Numbered from the stretch's first letter, positions 1 to 8,869 are shown. The stretch is DNA of 43,654 nucleotides from a bacterium (GCA_030426085.1 JAUHYW010000082.1:1-43654), one strand, 5' to 3'. Notes: generated by a model from the sequence alone, not told the origin. Translations and numbers: made by a program.

Positions 1-67
1 TCGACGCAGCGCTCCCACTCCAACGCCTCGTTCAGCCTGGTCCTGTGAGGTCGATCGCTGTGTGAGC

Positions 68-277
68 TCATGCGCAGACGGATCCGTATCGCGTGGGCCA
101 CGGGACGAGCAGGCGCTCGCCGATCCGCTCCGGCTCGGGGTGATACATGATGCTCACGGCGAGCACCGTGGGCCGGCCGGCGCCGGGATCCGGCTCCCGG
201 TCGGCGCTCGTCGTCGACTGCCCGTCCGTGATGGTGGTCTCGGAGAGGGCCGGCAGGGGCGGGCTGGGGTCGGTCAT
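68..277 (-). pseudogene. Truncated N-terminus of an FHA-type (probable sigma-54 regulator) protein
   Basis: The frame opening with Met-Thr-Asp-Pro at 277 codes for 69 residues and stops at 68-70. After an acidic/Ser-Thr-rich start it reads LAVSIMYHPEPERIGERL. This resembles the opening of FHA domains at the front of myxobacterial sigma-54-dependent regulators, which typically begin with a hydrophobic strand, then a His-Pro-Asp/Glu segment and Arg-(Val/Ile)-Gly-Glu. The rest of the FHA domain, the AAA+ domain and the HTH domain are missing: the frame ends about 20 residues into the fold, 67 bases from the window edge. It looks like a gene remnant left by rearrangement near the neighbouring transposase. 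A short unrelated protein is the alternative. The family assignment rests on one short motif. Confidence 0.4.
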
Positions 278-488
278 CGGCGTATCGTATCGGTCATCTG
301 AGCATCGTAACAGCCTCTCGGCGCCGCCGCCCAATCCGAAGGCCCCCGGCGGCGAACCCCCCGCGGGCCCCCGCACGCGCCCGGCCGGCCCCCTGCCGGC
401 GACAAGATCCTTGACGGGAGGGTCGCCAAGCGAGTTGATTGCTCCCTACAGCGATTGGTGCGGCTTTGGATCTAAGGAGGACGATCGA

Positions 489-598
489 GGGCAATCGGTT
501 GACTCAACCGATCGACTGCCCACCGCGCGGGGCAAGGACCGAAAGCGGTCATCGGTAGGCATCGAGATGCCATCTCGAATGGCACCCCGATGCCTGCC
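489..598. repeat. Cluster of hairpin-forming palindromes in a non-coding stretch
   Basis: No gene is supported between 278 and 727. The stretch holds two strong inverted repeats. The first has perfect 9-bp arms ATCGGTTGA / TCAACCGAT at 494-502 and 504-512, extended by GGGCA at 489-493 pairing with TGCCC at 517-521. The second pairs 554-564 with 588-598 (11 bp, one mismatch) and contains a smaller palindrome, GGCATC-GA-GATGCC, at 558-571. The stretch lies between the truncated regulator and the 3' end of the transposase gene, so it may be part of the insertion sequence's non-coding end. I could not define terminal inverted repeats. Confidence 0.5.
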
Positions 599-727
599 GG
601 TGGCTCCGCTCCGCCCGTCGCCGCGAACCATGTGTCCGCGGCGGCCCACCCATCCACACCTCACCCGTAGCCGCCGGGGCGGCGCCCGTCACCAACTCGT
701 CGACCGCTCACGAAGAGCGGCCTCGGT

Positions 728-2359
728 TCACGCCGCGGCCGCCTCCTCTTCGCACAGCGCGCCGAGCGCTTCGATGAGCGCGTCGGCGTCCTTGGGGACC
801 TTGCCGAACCGCTGCTCGACCCACGCCCGGACGTGCACCGCGATGGCGTGGGCGGTGCCCATCACCTGATACACGAACCGCCGCCGATACGGCCGCTGGG
901 CCCACTTGCCGCGCACCTTCAGCACCGAGAAGAAGCGCTCGACCGCGGTCCGCTTGCGATACAGCGCCTCGAAGGTGTCGCTGCCGCGCGGGATGCGCAG
1001 GTTCGCCCGCGGGTTGTCGCCCGGCCGGATGTGAACCAGCGGCCCCAGCTTGCCGTGGGGGTCGCACATGTCTTCCCGTGGCTTCTCCAGCGGGCAGTCA
1101 TCGGGGTGGAAGACCACCAGATGCTCGCCGCCGCGCCGGGTCGGGCGCTTCGCGGGGCAGTTGTAGGTGATGACACCCCGCCGCTTGTTGTAGCCGCAGC
1201 GCCGCATCCGGCAGCCGCCGGGGCACAGCGGCACGCCGTCGGCGTCGGTGTCGGGCGTGTCCCGCACCGGGTTGGCCGGGTTGAGCGCGATGACCGGCGC
1301 GGCGTCGATGGCATCGACCAGCCTGTAGAACGCTTCGGCGTCGTAGGCCGCGTCGGCGATGACCGAGCGAATCCTGCACCCCGGCGCATGCTCGCCGAGC
1401 AGGTGCTTGAGGTCGTGCAGGTCGCGCGCGGCCAGCACGCCGTCGGGCTCGTGGGCGCCATCGATGTCGAGCCGCAGCGGCAGCTCGTGGGTCTTCGTCC
1501 GGACCACGAAGGCATGCGCCTTGTGCCCGAAGTAGTATCGGTCCCGCGTGGCGTCGAAGCCCCAGGTGGCCTCGGGGTCGCTGTAGTGGCGGTGGCCCGC
1601 TTCGACCGGCCCGTCCGGCCGCCGCCCCGCCGGGCGGGCGTGGGTCCGGATGGCCGATCCGTCGGCGGCGACGTCGAGCAGCCGGGGCAGCAGGCCCAGC
1701 GTGGCCGAGCGGGCGACGGCGACCTTGGCCAGGAGCTGCTGCATCCGCCCGGCGAAGCCATGCAGGCGGCTGGTGTGTCCCCGGCCGGCGGCGGCTTCGG
1801 TGACCCGCTTCACGACGGCGCGCATGCGTGTCATCGGCGGGCGGGATGCCTTGCGCTGGCGCTTCTCTTCCTTGATGTGACGCAGGAACTTCGACCCTCG
1901 GCGGCGGATGGACGGTCGGGTCCATCGGGTCCGCGGGCTGCGCGCCGGCGGCGGGCCGTCGAGCAGGCGGGCCATGAAGTCGTAGAAGGTGGCCACGCCC
2001 GGCCCCCGGTCGGGGCGTCCGTCGGGCCGGGTGAGCGAGAATCCACACAGGATGCGCAGCTCGGGGCGGCCGTGCAGGGTCTCGACCCAGGCGTTGATCC
2101 GGTGCTCGCCGAGCAGCGCCATCAGGATGAGCGCCCGCAGCATGCAGACGGGGTCGCGGGGTGTTCGGCCGCCCGGGTGGCCGTCGTCGTAGCAGGCGGC
2201 GAGGTCGGCGCGGGCGGGCTCGAGGTCGAGCAGCGCGAGGCCGAGCACGAGCCCGCTCAACGCTGCGATCCGGCCGCGAGCGTCGGGGTGGGCTTCGATG
2301 TATGGGATCAGGTGTCGGGCGAGGTGCGCTCGGTAGCGCGGTGGTGTATGCTCCGGCAT
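728..2359 (-). CDS. IS-type DDE transposase (DUF772 / IS1182-IS5-like)
   Basis: The product of about 543 residues is a DDE transposase that would catalyse cut-and-paste movement of its own element. The N-terminal part resembles the DUF772 region of IS1182/IS5-like enzymes. The catalytic residues are readable: Asp in DVAADGSAIRTH (about 233), Asp in VIADAAYD (about 336) and Glu in YRKRTAVERFFSVLK (about 474). The last string fits the Y(2)R(3)E(6)K signature exactly. A Cys-rich insertion (CPGGC...C...C) lies between the second Asp and the Glu. I start it at the ATG at 2359 because GGAGGAG sits 3 nt upstream; an ATG four codons earlier (2371) has no good ribosome site. The gene looks intact. Clean terminal inverted repeats or a target duplication could not be identified, so element boundaries are unknown. 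Confidence 0.85.
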   Translation of the reverse strand: MPEHTPPRYRAHLARHLIPYIEAHPDARGRIAALSGLVLGLALLDLEPARADLAACYDDGHPGGRTPRDPVCMLRALILMALLGEHRINAWVETLHGRPELRILCGFSLTRPDGRPDRGPGVATFYDFMARLLDGPPPARSPRTRWTRPSIRRRGSKFLRHIKEEKRQRKASRPPMTRMRAVVKRVTEAAAGRGHTSRLHGFAGRMQQLLAKVAVARSATLGLLPRLLDVAADGSAIRTHARPAGRRPDGPVEAGHRHYSDPEATWGFDATRDRYYFGHKAHAFVVRTKTHELPLRLDIDGAHEPDGVLAARDLHDLKHLLGEHAPGCRIRSVIADAAYDAEAFYRLVDAIDAAPVIALNPANPVRDTPDTDADGVPLCPGGCRMRRCGYNKRRGVITYNCPAKRPTRRGGEHLVVFHPDDCPLEKPREDMCDPHGKLGPLVHIRPGDNPRANLRIPRGSDTFEALYRKRTAVERFFSVLKVRGKWAQRPYRRRFVYQVMGTAHAIAVHVRAWVEQRFGKVPKDADALIEALGALCEEEAAAA

Positions 2360-2367
2360 GTGCTCCT

Positions 2368-2433
2368 CCATGGAGCCGTGGCCGGCCGCTCGTTCAACCG
2401 ATCACCGCTTGGCGAGCGGCCGGCTGTCCATGG
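2368..2433. repeat. Long interrupted inverted repeat just upstream of the transposase start
   Basis: Perfect 12-bp arms GCCGGCCGCTCG (2381-2392) and CGAGCGGCCGGC (2413-2424) enclose 20 nt. Outside them the palindrome CCATGG occurs on both sides (2368-2373 and 2428-2433), giving an extended, bulged hairpin. In the transposase transcript it would lie in the 5' leader, immediately ahead of the ribosome site. Such stems are often used by insertion sequences to limit transposase expression from outside promoters; that role is inferred here. Confidence 0.5.
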
Positions 2434-2449
2434 AGACTAAGAGGGCTCG

Positions 2450-2479
2450 TTGACGTTTTGTCCGAATTACCGGTTATTT
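2450..2479 (+). promoter_or_regulatory. Candidate sigma-70-type promoter of the OmpA/TSP3 gene
   Basis: TTGACG at 2450-2455 and TTATTT at 2474-2479 are separated by 18 bp, inside a locally AT-rich island (about 2455-2485) that stands out in this GC-rich window. The start codon at 2506 follows 26 bases later. The promoter also abuts the right side of the transposase region, so it could have come with the insertion element. Confidence 0.45.
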
Positions 2480-2505
2480 ACGTGAACCGATCGTCCTTGA
2501 CGATC

Positions 2506-4380
2506 ATGGGCATGCGACGCACGTCGCTCTCGCTCATCTGCCCGCTTCTGCTGGCCATCGGGGGTACGACCGCGGTGGCGCAAGAGGGGGGACAGCCGAC
2601 GGAGAACACCGGCGCCGAAGGGGAGGCGGCCGCCGGGGACGAGAAGGCCAAGAAGGCGGCCGAGGCCGCCGGAGAGAGCGCCGAGAAGGCGGAGGAGAGC
2701 GCCGAGAAGGCGGAGGAGAGCGCCGAGAAGGCCGAAGAGAGCGCGGAGGCGGCGAAGGGGGACGCCGCCGACGCGAAGGAGAGCGCCGAAGCCGCGGCGG
2801 CCGCTGCCCGAACCGCCCCCGAGGCGGCGCCCGAGGCCGCCGCCGCCGAAGCCGCCGCCGCCGAGAGCGAGGCCGCTGCGGCCAACGCCGAGGCCGCCGC
2901 CGCCAACGCGGACGCCGCGGCCGCCGAAGCCGAAGCCGCTGCCGCAGAGGCTGCGGCCGCCGAAGCCGCCCAGGCGACGGCCGCGGTCGCCGCCGGCGCC
3001 GACGATGACGAGATCGGGGTCCCCTGGCCTTCGGTCTACCTCGGCCTGTCCGCCGGTGGGCACTTCGTCCTCACCGACTGGGACTTCAGCGAGATCGACG
3101 GCGAGGGCAGGCCGGTCTCGCCCGAGTCGTCCTTCCTCGGCAAGCTGCGCATCGGCTTCCAGGCCGCCGAGTGGCTGGCCCTCGAAGGCTCGGTCGGCTA
3201 CTTCCCGTTCAAGGCATCCACCGAGACCAACCCCGGCTGGCTCTACGAGATCGACGGCCTGTTCTTCCTGAAGAACGCGCCCTGGTCCGGCTTCGTCGTC
3301 GTCGGCGCCGGGCTGTACCACAACGCCGCGCCGGATCTGGTCGAGGACGAGGCCGACATCGACGTGCACCTCGGCCTCGGCACCAAGCTGCGCCTGGGGC
3401 ACTACGTGTGGCTGCGAGGCGAGGTGCGCTACCACTTCGCCGACTCGCTCGATCCCGATCTGCCCTTCGGCAGCAACCTCGAGGCCACCCTCGGGCTCGA
3501 CTTCATGCTCGGCGGCCCCGACCCGAAGCCCGAGGACACCGACGGGGACGGCATCATCGATCCCGACGACCAGTGCCCGACGGTGCCCGGCCTCGTGGAG
3601 ACCGCCGGCTGCCCCGACCGCGATCGCGATGGCATCGTCGACGCCGAGGACGCCTGCCCCGACGCCGCCGGGCCGCCCGAGAACAAGGGCTGCCCCGACC
3701 GGGACGGCGACGGCATCCTCGACAAGGACGACAAGTGCCCCGACACCAAGGGCGTGCCCGAGGAGCAGGGCTGCCCGCCGTCGATCAAGGACAAGGACGG
3801 CGACGGCATCCCCGACGACAAGGACGTCTGCCCCGAGCAGCCGGAGGACATGGACGGCATCGAGGACGCCAACGGCTGTCCCGAGGACGACGCCGACAAG
3901 GACGGCATCCTCGACGCGGTCGACAAGTGCCCGCTGAAGGCCGAGACGAAGAACAACTTCGAAGAGGACGACGGCTGCCCCGACGAGGCGCCCAAGGTCG
4001 TGGTGACCTGCGAGCGGGTCGAGCTCAACGAGTCGGTCTACTTCGACCTGGCCAAGTACTCCATCCAGGCCCGGTCGTTCGGCCTGCTCGATCAGGTCGC
4101 CCAGGCCCTCCAGGACAACCCGCACATCAAGCAGGTGCGGGTCGAGGGTCACACCGACAACCAGGGCAACGACGGCTTCAACATGACGCTGTCGAACAAC
4201 CGCGCCCGCGAGGTCCGGGTGTACCTCATCAAGAAGGGCGTCGACGAGAAGCGGCTGACCTCGAAGGGCTACGGCGAGACCCGGCCCATCGCGACGAACG
4301 ACACCGAGCAGGGCCGGGCTCAGAACCGGCGGGTGGACTTCGTCATCACCGACCAGGAGAAGCGCGAGGGCTGCGAGTAG
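2506..4380 (+). CDS. OmpA-family outer-membrane protein with TSP3 calcium-binding repeats
   Basis: A 624-residue envelope protein expected to anchor the outer membrane to peptidoglycan. In order: a signal peptide (1-25, ending AVA), an Ala/Glu/Lys coiled-coil region (about 45-165), a beta-barrel-like domain (about 172-340), TSP3-type calcium-binding Asp repeats (DxDxDGIxDxxDxCP, about 345-495) and a C-terminal OmpA peptidoglycan-binding domain (about 505-620). The last is marked by VYFDLAKYSI, VEGHTDNQG and NNRAREVRVYL. The coiled coil is encoded by near-identical 21-bp units at 2674-2736, a likely site of length variation. The start at 2506 lacks a clear ribosome site; ATG at 2512 is an alternative. 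The gene stands alone, with a candidate promoter just upstream and GC-rich hairpins downstream. The domain assignment is firm; the exact partner is unknown. Confidence 0.88.
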   Translation: MGMRRTSLSLICPLLLAIGGTTAVAQEGGQPTENTGAEGEAAAGDEKAKKAAEAAGESAEKAEESAEKAEESAEKAEESAEAAKGDAADAKESAEAAAAAARTAPEAAPEAAAAEAAAAESEAAAANAEAAAANADAAAAEAEAAAAEAAAAEAAQATAAVAAGADDDEIGVPWPSVYLGLSAGGHFVLTDWDFSEIDGEGRPVSPESSFLGKLRIGFQAAEWLALEGSVGYFPFKASTETNPGWLYEIDGLFFLKNAPWSGFVVVGAGLYHNAAPDLVEDEADIDVHLGLGTKLRLGHYVWLRGEVRYHFADSLDPDLPFGSNLEATLGLDFMLGGPDPKPEDTDGDGIIDPDDQCPTVPGLVETAGCPDRDRDGIVDAEDACPDAAGPPENKGCPDRDGDGILDKDDKCPDTKGVPEEQGCPPSIKDKDGDGIPDDKDVCPEQPEDMDGIEDANGCPEDDADKDGILDAVDKCPLKAETKNNFEEDDGCPDEAPKVVVTCERVELNESVYFDLAKYSIQARSFGLLDQVAQALQDNPHIKQVRVEGHTDNQGNDGFNMTLSNNRAREVRVYLIKKGVDEKRLTSKGYGETRPIATNDTEQGRAQNRRVDFVITDQEKREGCE

Positions 4381-4387
4381 CCGCCCG

Positions 4388-4430
4388 GCGGCCGCGCCCG
4401 CGGCCGCTCTCCCCCGCCGCCCGCGGCGGC
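4388..4430. terminator. Putative terminator: two GC hairpins between convergent genes
   Basis: Two perfect short palindromes follow the OmpA stop codon: GCGGCCGCG / CGCGGCCGC (4388-4396, 4399-4407) and GCCGCC / GGCGGC (4416-4421, 4425-4430). There is no T-run, so intrinsic termination is uncertain. The site sits between convergent genes and could serve both directions. Nothing else is visible in 4431-4616. Confidence 0.35.
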
Positions 4431-4616
4431 CCGCTCATGTGACCGGGCCGCCGACCTCCCCCTCTCGACCGCTCATCTCCCCCACGCGACCGGCGCCCGC
4501 TGGCGTCGGCTACGCCCGCCGCGTCGACCGCGCGCCCTGGCGCACCGCTCCGACAGACTGGCGGGCTGATCCGGCTTCGGGAGATCGAGTCGGGGGGATG
4601 CGCCGGGGGCGCCGGC

Positions 4617-5219
4617 TCAATTCGGCTCGTCGTTGGACGCGCCGCCGAGCGCCGCGACGGCACCCCGAACGGTCGGGCTACTGTGGTCGTCCTGGGGCGG
4701 CGAGAGCCCCCCTGCCGCCTGGGGCAGCGGGGGTTCGGACGGGCGGGGTTCGCTGGGGCGGGGGGCGAACTCCGCCGCCTTCGGGGGCGCCGAGGTGCGG
4801 GGCCGCCGGGCCGGTTCGGGCGCGTCTGCCGCCTCCTCCTCGGCCGCCGCCATGACCTCCTGAATCGCCGCGCCGAGCACGCGCCGGGTGAAGGGCTTGC
4901 GCAGCACCCGGCTCGCACCGAGCCGCCGGGCCAGATCGAGGTAGTCGACCTGCACCGTGCGCCCACCGCCCGAGATGGCGATGATCGGCGGCAGCCGCTC
5001 CTGACGGCGCAGGCGCCGCAGCAGCTCGATGCCGTCCATGTCGGGCATGTAGATGTCGGTGATCAGCAGGTCGATGCCGCCTTCACGCAGCCGCTCGATC
5101 GCGTGACGCCCGTTGTGCACCACGATCGGCGCATGCCCGTCCGCGATGAGCAGCGCCTGCAATGTGCGGGCACCCAGCACATTGTCTTCGGCGACGAGCA
5201 CCGTGAGCGAGCGGCCCAT
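4617..5219 (-). CDS. Single-domain response regulator with a Pro-rich tail
   Basis: A CheY-like receiver (residues 5-125) followed by an Ala/Glu- and then Pro-rich tail with no DNA-binding or enzymatic domain. The phospho-acceptor is Asp55 (LLITDIYMPDMDG), with acidic-pocket Glu11-Asp12, Ser83 and Lys108 (RKPF) in place. It should therefore be a functional receiver acting by protein contact. The start is the ATG at 5219, where GGGTGGAG precedes it by a few bases; a TTG seven codons upstream (5240) is less likely. No histidine kinase is visible nearby, so its partner is encoded elsewhere. It is separated by 66 bp from the ferredoxin gene on the same strand and could be the last gene of that transcript. 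Confidence 0.85.
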   Translation of the reverse strand: MGRSLTVLVAEDNVLGARTLQALLIADGHAPIVVHNGRHAIERLREGGIDLLITDIYMPDMDGIELLRRLRRQERLPPIIAISGGGRTVQVDYLDLARRLGASRVLRKPFTRRVLGAAIQEVMAAAEEEAADAPEPARRPRTSAPPKAAEFAPRPSEPRPSEPPLPQAAGGLSPPQDDHSSPTVRGAVAALGGASNDEPN

Positions 5220-5285
5220 GTCTCCACCCCCCAATTCCAACGGACGCGACGCACGCGCCGATCAACCATACCCGGTGGGGCGGCT

Positions 5286-5507
5286 TCATGCGACCGTGCC
5301 GTTCGATCGACCGGGCTCTTCGACGAGGCGCAGCGCGCCCACCGGGCAGCCTGCGACCGCCCATCGGATCAGCTGCGCGTCATCCTCGTCGTCCGCATGG
5401 ATCACGACCCGGTCATGCTCATCAAGCGCGAAGGTCCCGGGCGCCTCGAGGACGCAGGTCGCCGCTCCGATGCACCGCGACCGGTCGACCACGACGCGCC
5501 GGGTCAT
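5286..5507 (-). CDS. Small [3Fe-4S] ferredoxin
   Basis: A 73-residue soluble electron carrier. Cys12, Cys18 and Cys54 (CIGAATC ... GCPVGAL) are kept, while the position that would supply the fourth cluster ligand is Ala15. This is the pattern of [3Fe-4S] ferredoxins of the kind that feed cytochromes P450. The start codon overlaps the stop of the upstream lipoprotein gene by 4 bases (ATGA at 5504-5507), so translation is probably coupled. No P450 or reductase is visible in the window, so the redox partner is unknown. Length and motif spacing fit the family. Confidence 0.85.
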   Translation of the reverse strand: MTRRVVVDRSRCIGAATCVLEAPGTFALDEHDRVVIHADDEDDAQLIRWAVAGCPVGALRLVEEPGRSNGTVA

Positions 5508-6190
5508 CGGGCGGGTGCCATGTCGGGCGCGGCGTCCACCGCGAGGTCGGGCGCGGCGTCGACGGCCTGATCGGGGCCGGCGTCGTCCGGCGCTCCCTGG
5601 TCGATCGCCTCACCATCGGGGGCCCCGTCGGGCAGGGTCCCGTCGGGCAGGGTCCCGTCGGGCAGGGCCCCGTCGGGCAGGGGCTCGGCATCGCTCGGGT
5701 CACCATCACCGGGGGCGCCGTCCACCGGCGATCCGTCGGGCGCCGCGTCTCCCCCATCGGCCGGGCCGGCGTCCACCGGCGCGCCGTCGGGCGGCGGCGG
5801 CGCGGCGTCCACGACGTAGTCTTCGCCCACGCACTGCCCGAAGATGCACATCCGGCGGTCACCGCAGTGGGCGTCGGTGACGCACGCCCGGCCGCAGACG
5901 CCCGACTCGCCGCCCTCGTCGAGCAGGCAGATCTCGTCGCGCGCGGTCACGCAGTCGCGGTCGGCGCTGCACTCTCGGAGGCACACCCCGACCCGCTCGC
6001 CGTCATCGCGCACCGCCGCGTCACCGCTCGCCCCGATGACCGGGCGGCAGATCTCCCCCGACTCGCAGTCGGCGTCCTGGCGGCAGTCGCCCCCTTCGAC
6101 GAGGAACTCGGTGGTGCAGGCGGCGCCGACGAGCAGCGCGCCGAGGGCGGCGACGCGCAGGGCTCGCCAGGGCGAGAGCGGGCGATGCAT
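5504..6190 (-). CDS. Cys-rich lipoprotein with Pro-Asp-Gly repeat linker
   Basis: A 228-residue predicted lipoprotein. The signal ends LVGAAC, making Cys25 the lipidated residue. A Cys-rich region follows, with repeated C-x(n)-DxDC-x-GEIC-type patterns (about 30-115) typical of secreted myxobacterial proteins of unknown role. The rest is a low-complexity linker rich in Pro, Asp and Gly with a run of PDGTL units, encoded by four 15-bp repeats at 5625-5684. GGAG at a suitable distance supports the ATG at 6190. It is co-translated with the downstream ferredoxin gene (ATGA overlap), an odd pairing of an exported protein with a cytoplasmic redox carrier. No enzymatic domain is recognised. Confidence 0.75.
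   Translation of the reverse strand: MHRPLSPWRALRVAALGALLVGAACTTEFLVEGGDCRQDADCESGEICRPVIGASGDAAVRDDGERVGVCLRECSADRDCVTARDEICLLDEGGESGVCGRACVTDAHCGDRRMCIFGQCVGEDYVVDAAPPPPDGAPVDAGPADGGDAAPDGSPVDGAPGDGDPSDAEPLPDGALPDGTLPDGTLPDGAPDGEAIDQGAPDDAGPDQAVDAAPDLAVDAAPDMAPAR
5625..5684. repeat. Four 15-bp tandem repeats inside the lipoprotein gene
   Basis: Unit CCGTCGGGCAGGGTC occurs at 5625, 5640, 5655 and 5670, the last copy with one change. On the minus strand it encodes the pentapeptide repeat DGTLP. Repeat number is likely to vary between strains without breaking the frame. Confidence 0.8.
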
Positions 6191-6328
6191 GAGGTCTTCT
6201 CCGGCCGGTCGACCCGGGTTGGTACACCACCCCGACGGTCGGCGTAAAGCGACCCGCGGCCCGGGCCCGGGGTTGCGCCGTCGGGCCCCGCTCGGCAGAA
6301 TCGCGGCCCCGCTGTACAGGAGGCCCCC

Positions 6329-7837
6329 GTGACCGTCCGCACCCGCATCGCCCCCTCCCCCACCGGCGACCCGCACGTCGGCACCGCCTACGTGGCGCTG
6401 TTCAACTACTGCTTCGCCAAGGTCAACGGCGGGCAGTTCGTGCTGCGCATCGAAGACACCGATCAGGCCCGCAGCACCCGCGAGTCGGAGGATGCCATCC
6501 TCGCCGCCCTGCGCTGGGTAGGCCTGGAGTGGGACGAGGGCCCCGACGTCGGCGGCCCCCACGGCCCGTACCGCCAGAGCGAGCGCAGCGCGCTGTACCG
6601 GGAGCACGCGCAGATCCTGATCGACCGGGGGCACGCCTTCCGCTGCTTCTGCACCGCCGAGCGGCTGGCCGAGGTGCGCAAGGCCCAGATCGCCGCCAAG
6701 GCGACCCCCCGCTACGACGGGCGCTGCCTGGGCCTCGACCCCGACGAGGTGGCCCGGCGGGTCGCCGCCGGCGAGACCCACGTCGTGCGCATGAAGATCC
6801 CGTCGGAGGGCACCTGCGTGGTGCGCGACCGCCTGCGGGATCCCATCCACATCGACTACGCCCAGGTCGACATGCAGGTGCTCGTCAAGAGCGACGGCCT
6901 GCCGACCTACCACCTGGCCAACGTGGTCGACGACCATCACATGGGCATCACCCACGTCATGCGCGGCGAGGAGTGGATCAGCTCGGCGCCCAAGCACCTG
7001 CTGCTCTACGGCTACTTCGGCTGGGACGCGCCCGAGCTGTGCCACCTGCCGCTGCTGCGCAACCCCGACAAGAGCAAGCTCAGCAAGCGCAAGAACCCGA
7101 CGAGCATCCTCTACTACCAGCGCATGGGCTTCCTGCCCGAGGCGCTGCTGAACTACCTCGGCCGCATGGCGTGGTCGATGCCCGACGAGTCGGAGAAGTT
7201 CGACCTCACCCAGATGCTCGAGCACTTCGACCTCGACCGCATCTCGCTCGGGGGGCCGGTCTTCGACGTCGACAAGCTGACCTGGCTCAACGGGCGCTAT
7301 ATCCGCGAGGACCTCGACGACGACGCCTTCGTCGACCGGGTCGTGCAGTGGCAGCTCAACCGCGAGGCGCTCGCCGCGCTCATCCCGCTGGTGCGCCCCC
7401 GCATCTCGAAGTGGAGCGATCTGGTCGACGTGGCCGGCTTCTTCCTCCAGGGCATGCCGACCATCACCCCCGACGATCTGGCCCACAAGCGGCTCGAACC
7501 GGCCGAGGTGCAGCGGGTGCTGGTCTGGACACAGTGGCAGCTCGAGGCGCTGCCCGCGTGGCAGGCCGAGGGCGTCGAGGCCGCCCTGCGGGGCGCCGCC
7601 GGGCTGCTCGAGATGAAGCTGCGCGACTCGCTGGCGCCGCTCTTCGTGGCCATCTCGGGTCAGAAGAGCTCGACGCCGCTCTTCGACACCATCGCCATCC
7701 TCGGGCGTGACCTGAGCCTCGCCCGGCTGCGGCACGCGGTGGAGGTGCTCGGCGGGGTCAGCAAGAAGCAGCTCGGGCGGTACAAGAAGGCCTACGATCA
7801 GGCCCGGCGGGCGCAGGCGGCCGAAGCGCAGAGCTGA
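6329..7837 (+). CDS. gltX: Glutamate--tRNA ligase
   Basis: A 502-residue class I aminoacyl-tRNA synthetase that charges tRNA-Glu with glutamate in the cytoplasm. The HIGH-type signature is HVGT (16-19) after APSPTGDP, and the KMSKS-type signature is KLSKR (250-254). Cys106, Cys108, Tyr129 and Cys133 match the zinc-binding pattern of bacterial GluRS. Full length, including the C-terminal anticodon-binding region, argues against the short tRNA-modifying paralogue GluQ. It starts with GTG at 6329, with AGGAGG at 6318-6323 five bases upstream. It is a single gene, convergent with the barrel gene that ends at 7859. Confidence 0.95.
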   Translation: MTVRTRIAPSPTGDPHVGTAYVALFNYCFAKVNGGQFVLRIEDTDQARSTRESEDAILAALRWVGLEWDEGPDVGGPHGPYRQSERSALYREHAQILIDRGHAFRCFCTAERLAEVRKAQIAAKATPRYDGRCLGLDPDEVARRVAAGETHVVRMKIPSEGTCVVRDRLRDPIHIDYAQVDMQVLVKSDGLPTYHLANVVDDHHMGITHVMRGEEWISSAPKHLLLYGYFGWDAPELCHLPLLRNPDKSKLSKRKNPTSILYYQRMGFLPEALLNYLGRMAWSMPDESEKFDLTQMLEHFDLDRISLGGPVFDVDKLTWLNGRYIREDLDDDAFVDRVVQWQLNREALAALIPLVRPRISKWSDLVDVAGFFLQGMPTITPDDLAHKRLEPAEVQRVLVWTQWQLEALPAWQAEGVEAALRGAAGLLEMKLRDSLAPLFVAISGQKSSTPLFDTIAILGRDLSLARLRHAVEVLGGVSKKQLGRYKKAYDQARRAQAAEAQS

Positions 7838-7858
7838 CCCGGCCCTCGAGCGGGGCGC

Positions 7859-8869
7859 TCAGTCGACCGGCAAGCGCAGCTCGGTGGGCGACGAGACCCC
7901 GACGTGGGCCCCCCACACCTTGCCCTCGTCGAACGCGAAGCCGAACGGCTCGTCGACCGGCACGTCCAGCCGCAGCACGAGATCGGCCCGGCCGAGGCGG
8001 ATGCGGAACTCCAGCTCGGCGGCGATCTGGTCGGTCTCGTCGGCGATGATCCAGCCCTTTGCCGTCCGGTCGCTGCCCAGGGCGTAGCCCACCAGCACCT
8101 CGGAGAGCGGCACCGTCACGTAGGTGCCCCGCAGGGCGGTCCGCAGGAACCGGGTGTCGAACCCGACCTCGAGCCGGGTCTGCCCCACGACGTTGTATCC
8201 GCTCTGCCCGAAGAGCTGCGTCTCCCGGCTGTCGTCGAAGCCGTACAGGTTGGCCACCGCCAGCTCGCCGCCGATCACCAGCCCGAAGCTGAACCGCTGG
8301 AAGAAGTCGAAGTAGCCCACCACCGCGCCGGTCTGCGGAGCCCACAGCCACAGGTCGCGCGCCCCGCGCATGCCCGTCGCCGAGTGCAGCGCGATCAGAT
8401 CGTTGATCGTCTGCTGCGGCTGCTCGTCCCGCAGGATGGCCGTCGGCGCGCCCAGCCCCAGCCCCAGGCGGATCTGGCGGGAGAGCGTGCGCCACACCCA
8501 GTAGTGGGCGGCGTAGACGTTGCCCACCTGGAAGGTCTGGGCGTCCTGCTCGCCGAGGGTGCTGTCGAGCCAGATGAAGCCCCACGACAGCTCGACCTCG
8601 TTGAAGCCGACCGGCTGCATCACCCGCAGCTTGGGTGAGAGCGCGAACTGGGACTCCTCGGCCCCCGAGTCGTCCCCTTCGACCGAGGCGAACCAGGTGC
8701 CGATGTCCAGGTGGAACTGCAAGTCCCGACGGCCGTAGCCCGGGCCGAGGCCCAGATCCTCGGCCGGTCGGGTGAGCTCGTGGGGGCTGATGTCGGCGCG
8801 GGCGGGCACCGCGCACAGTCCGGCCAGGGCCGCAAAAGCAGCGGCCGACCGCAGATATCGAGGCTTCAA
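7859..8869 (-). CDS. Predicted outer-membrane beta-barrel protein
   Basis: A 336-residue exported protein of unrecognised family. A signal peptide (1-25, ending PARA) is followed by a mature chain of alternating polar and aromatic/hydrophobic strands, e.g. NEVELSWGFIWLDST, FSFGLVIGGELAVANLYGF and TRLEVGFDTRFL. This is the pattern of a transmembrane beta-barrel, although the last residue is Asp rather than Phe. I choose the rare TTG at 8869 because TCCTCC on the plus strand at 8877-8882 gives GGAGGA seven bases upstream and the signal peptide begins there. Upstream in-frame codons lack a ribosome site. The gene diverges from the MYXO-CTERM protein gene across a 176-bp spacer. Confidence 0.65.
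   Translation of the reverse strand: MKPRYLRSAAAFAALAGLCAVPARADISPHELTRPAEDLGLGPGYGRRDLQFHLDIGTWFASVEGDDSGAEESQFALSPKLRVMQPVGFNEVELSWGFIWLDSTLGEQDAQTFQVGNVYAAHYWVWRTLSRQIRLGLGLGAPTAILRDEQPQQTINDLIALHSATGMRGARDLWLWAPQTGAVVGYFDFFQRFSFGLVIGGELAVANLYGFDDSRETQLFGQSGYNVVGQTRLEVGFDTRFLRTALRGTYVTVPLSEVLVGYALGSDRTAKGWIIADETDQIAAELEFRIRLGRADLVLRLDVPVDEPFGFAFDEGKVWGAHVGVSSPTELRLPVD

Noticed and set aside
504-2403. 10-bp direct repeat TCAACCGATC at 504-513 and 2394-2403 as a target duplication of the transposon
   Set aside because: A shared 10-mer in 2 kb is expected by chance, the left copy is part of a local hairpin, and there are no matching inverted repeats just inside the two copies.
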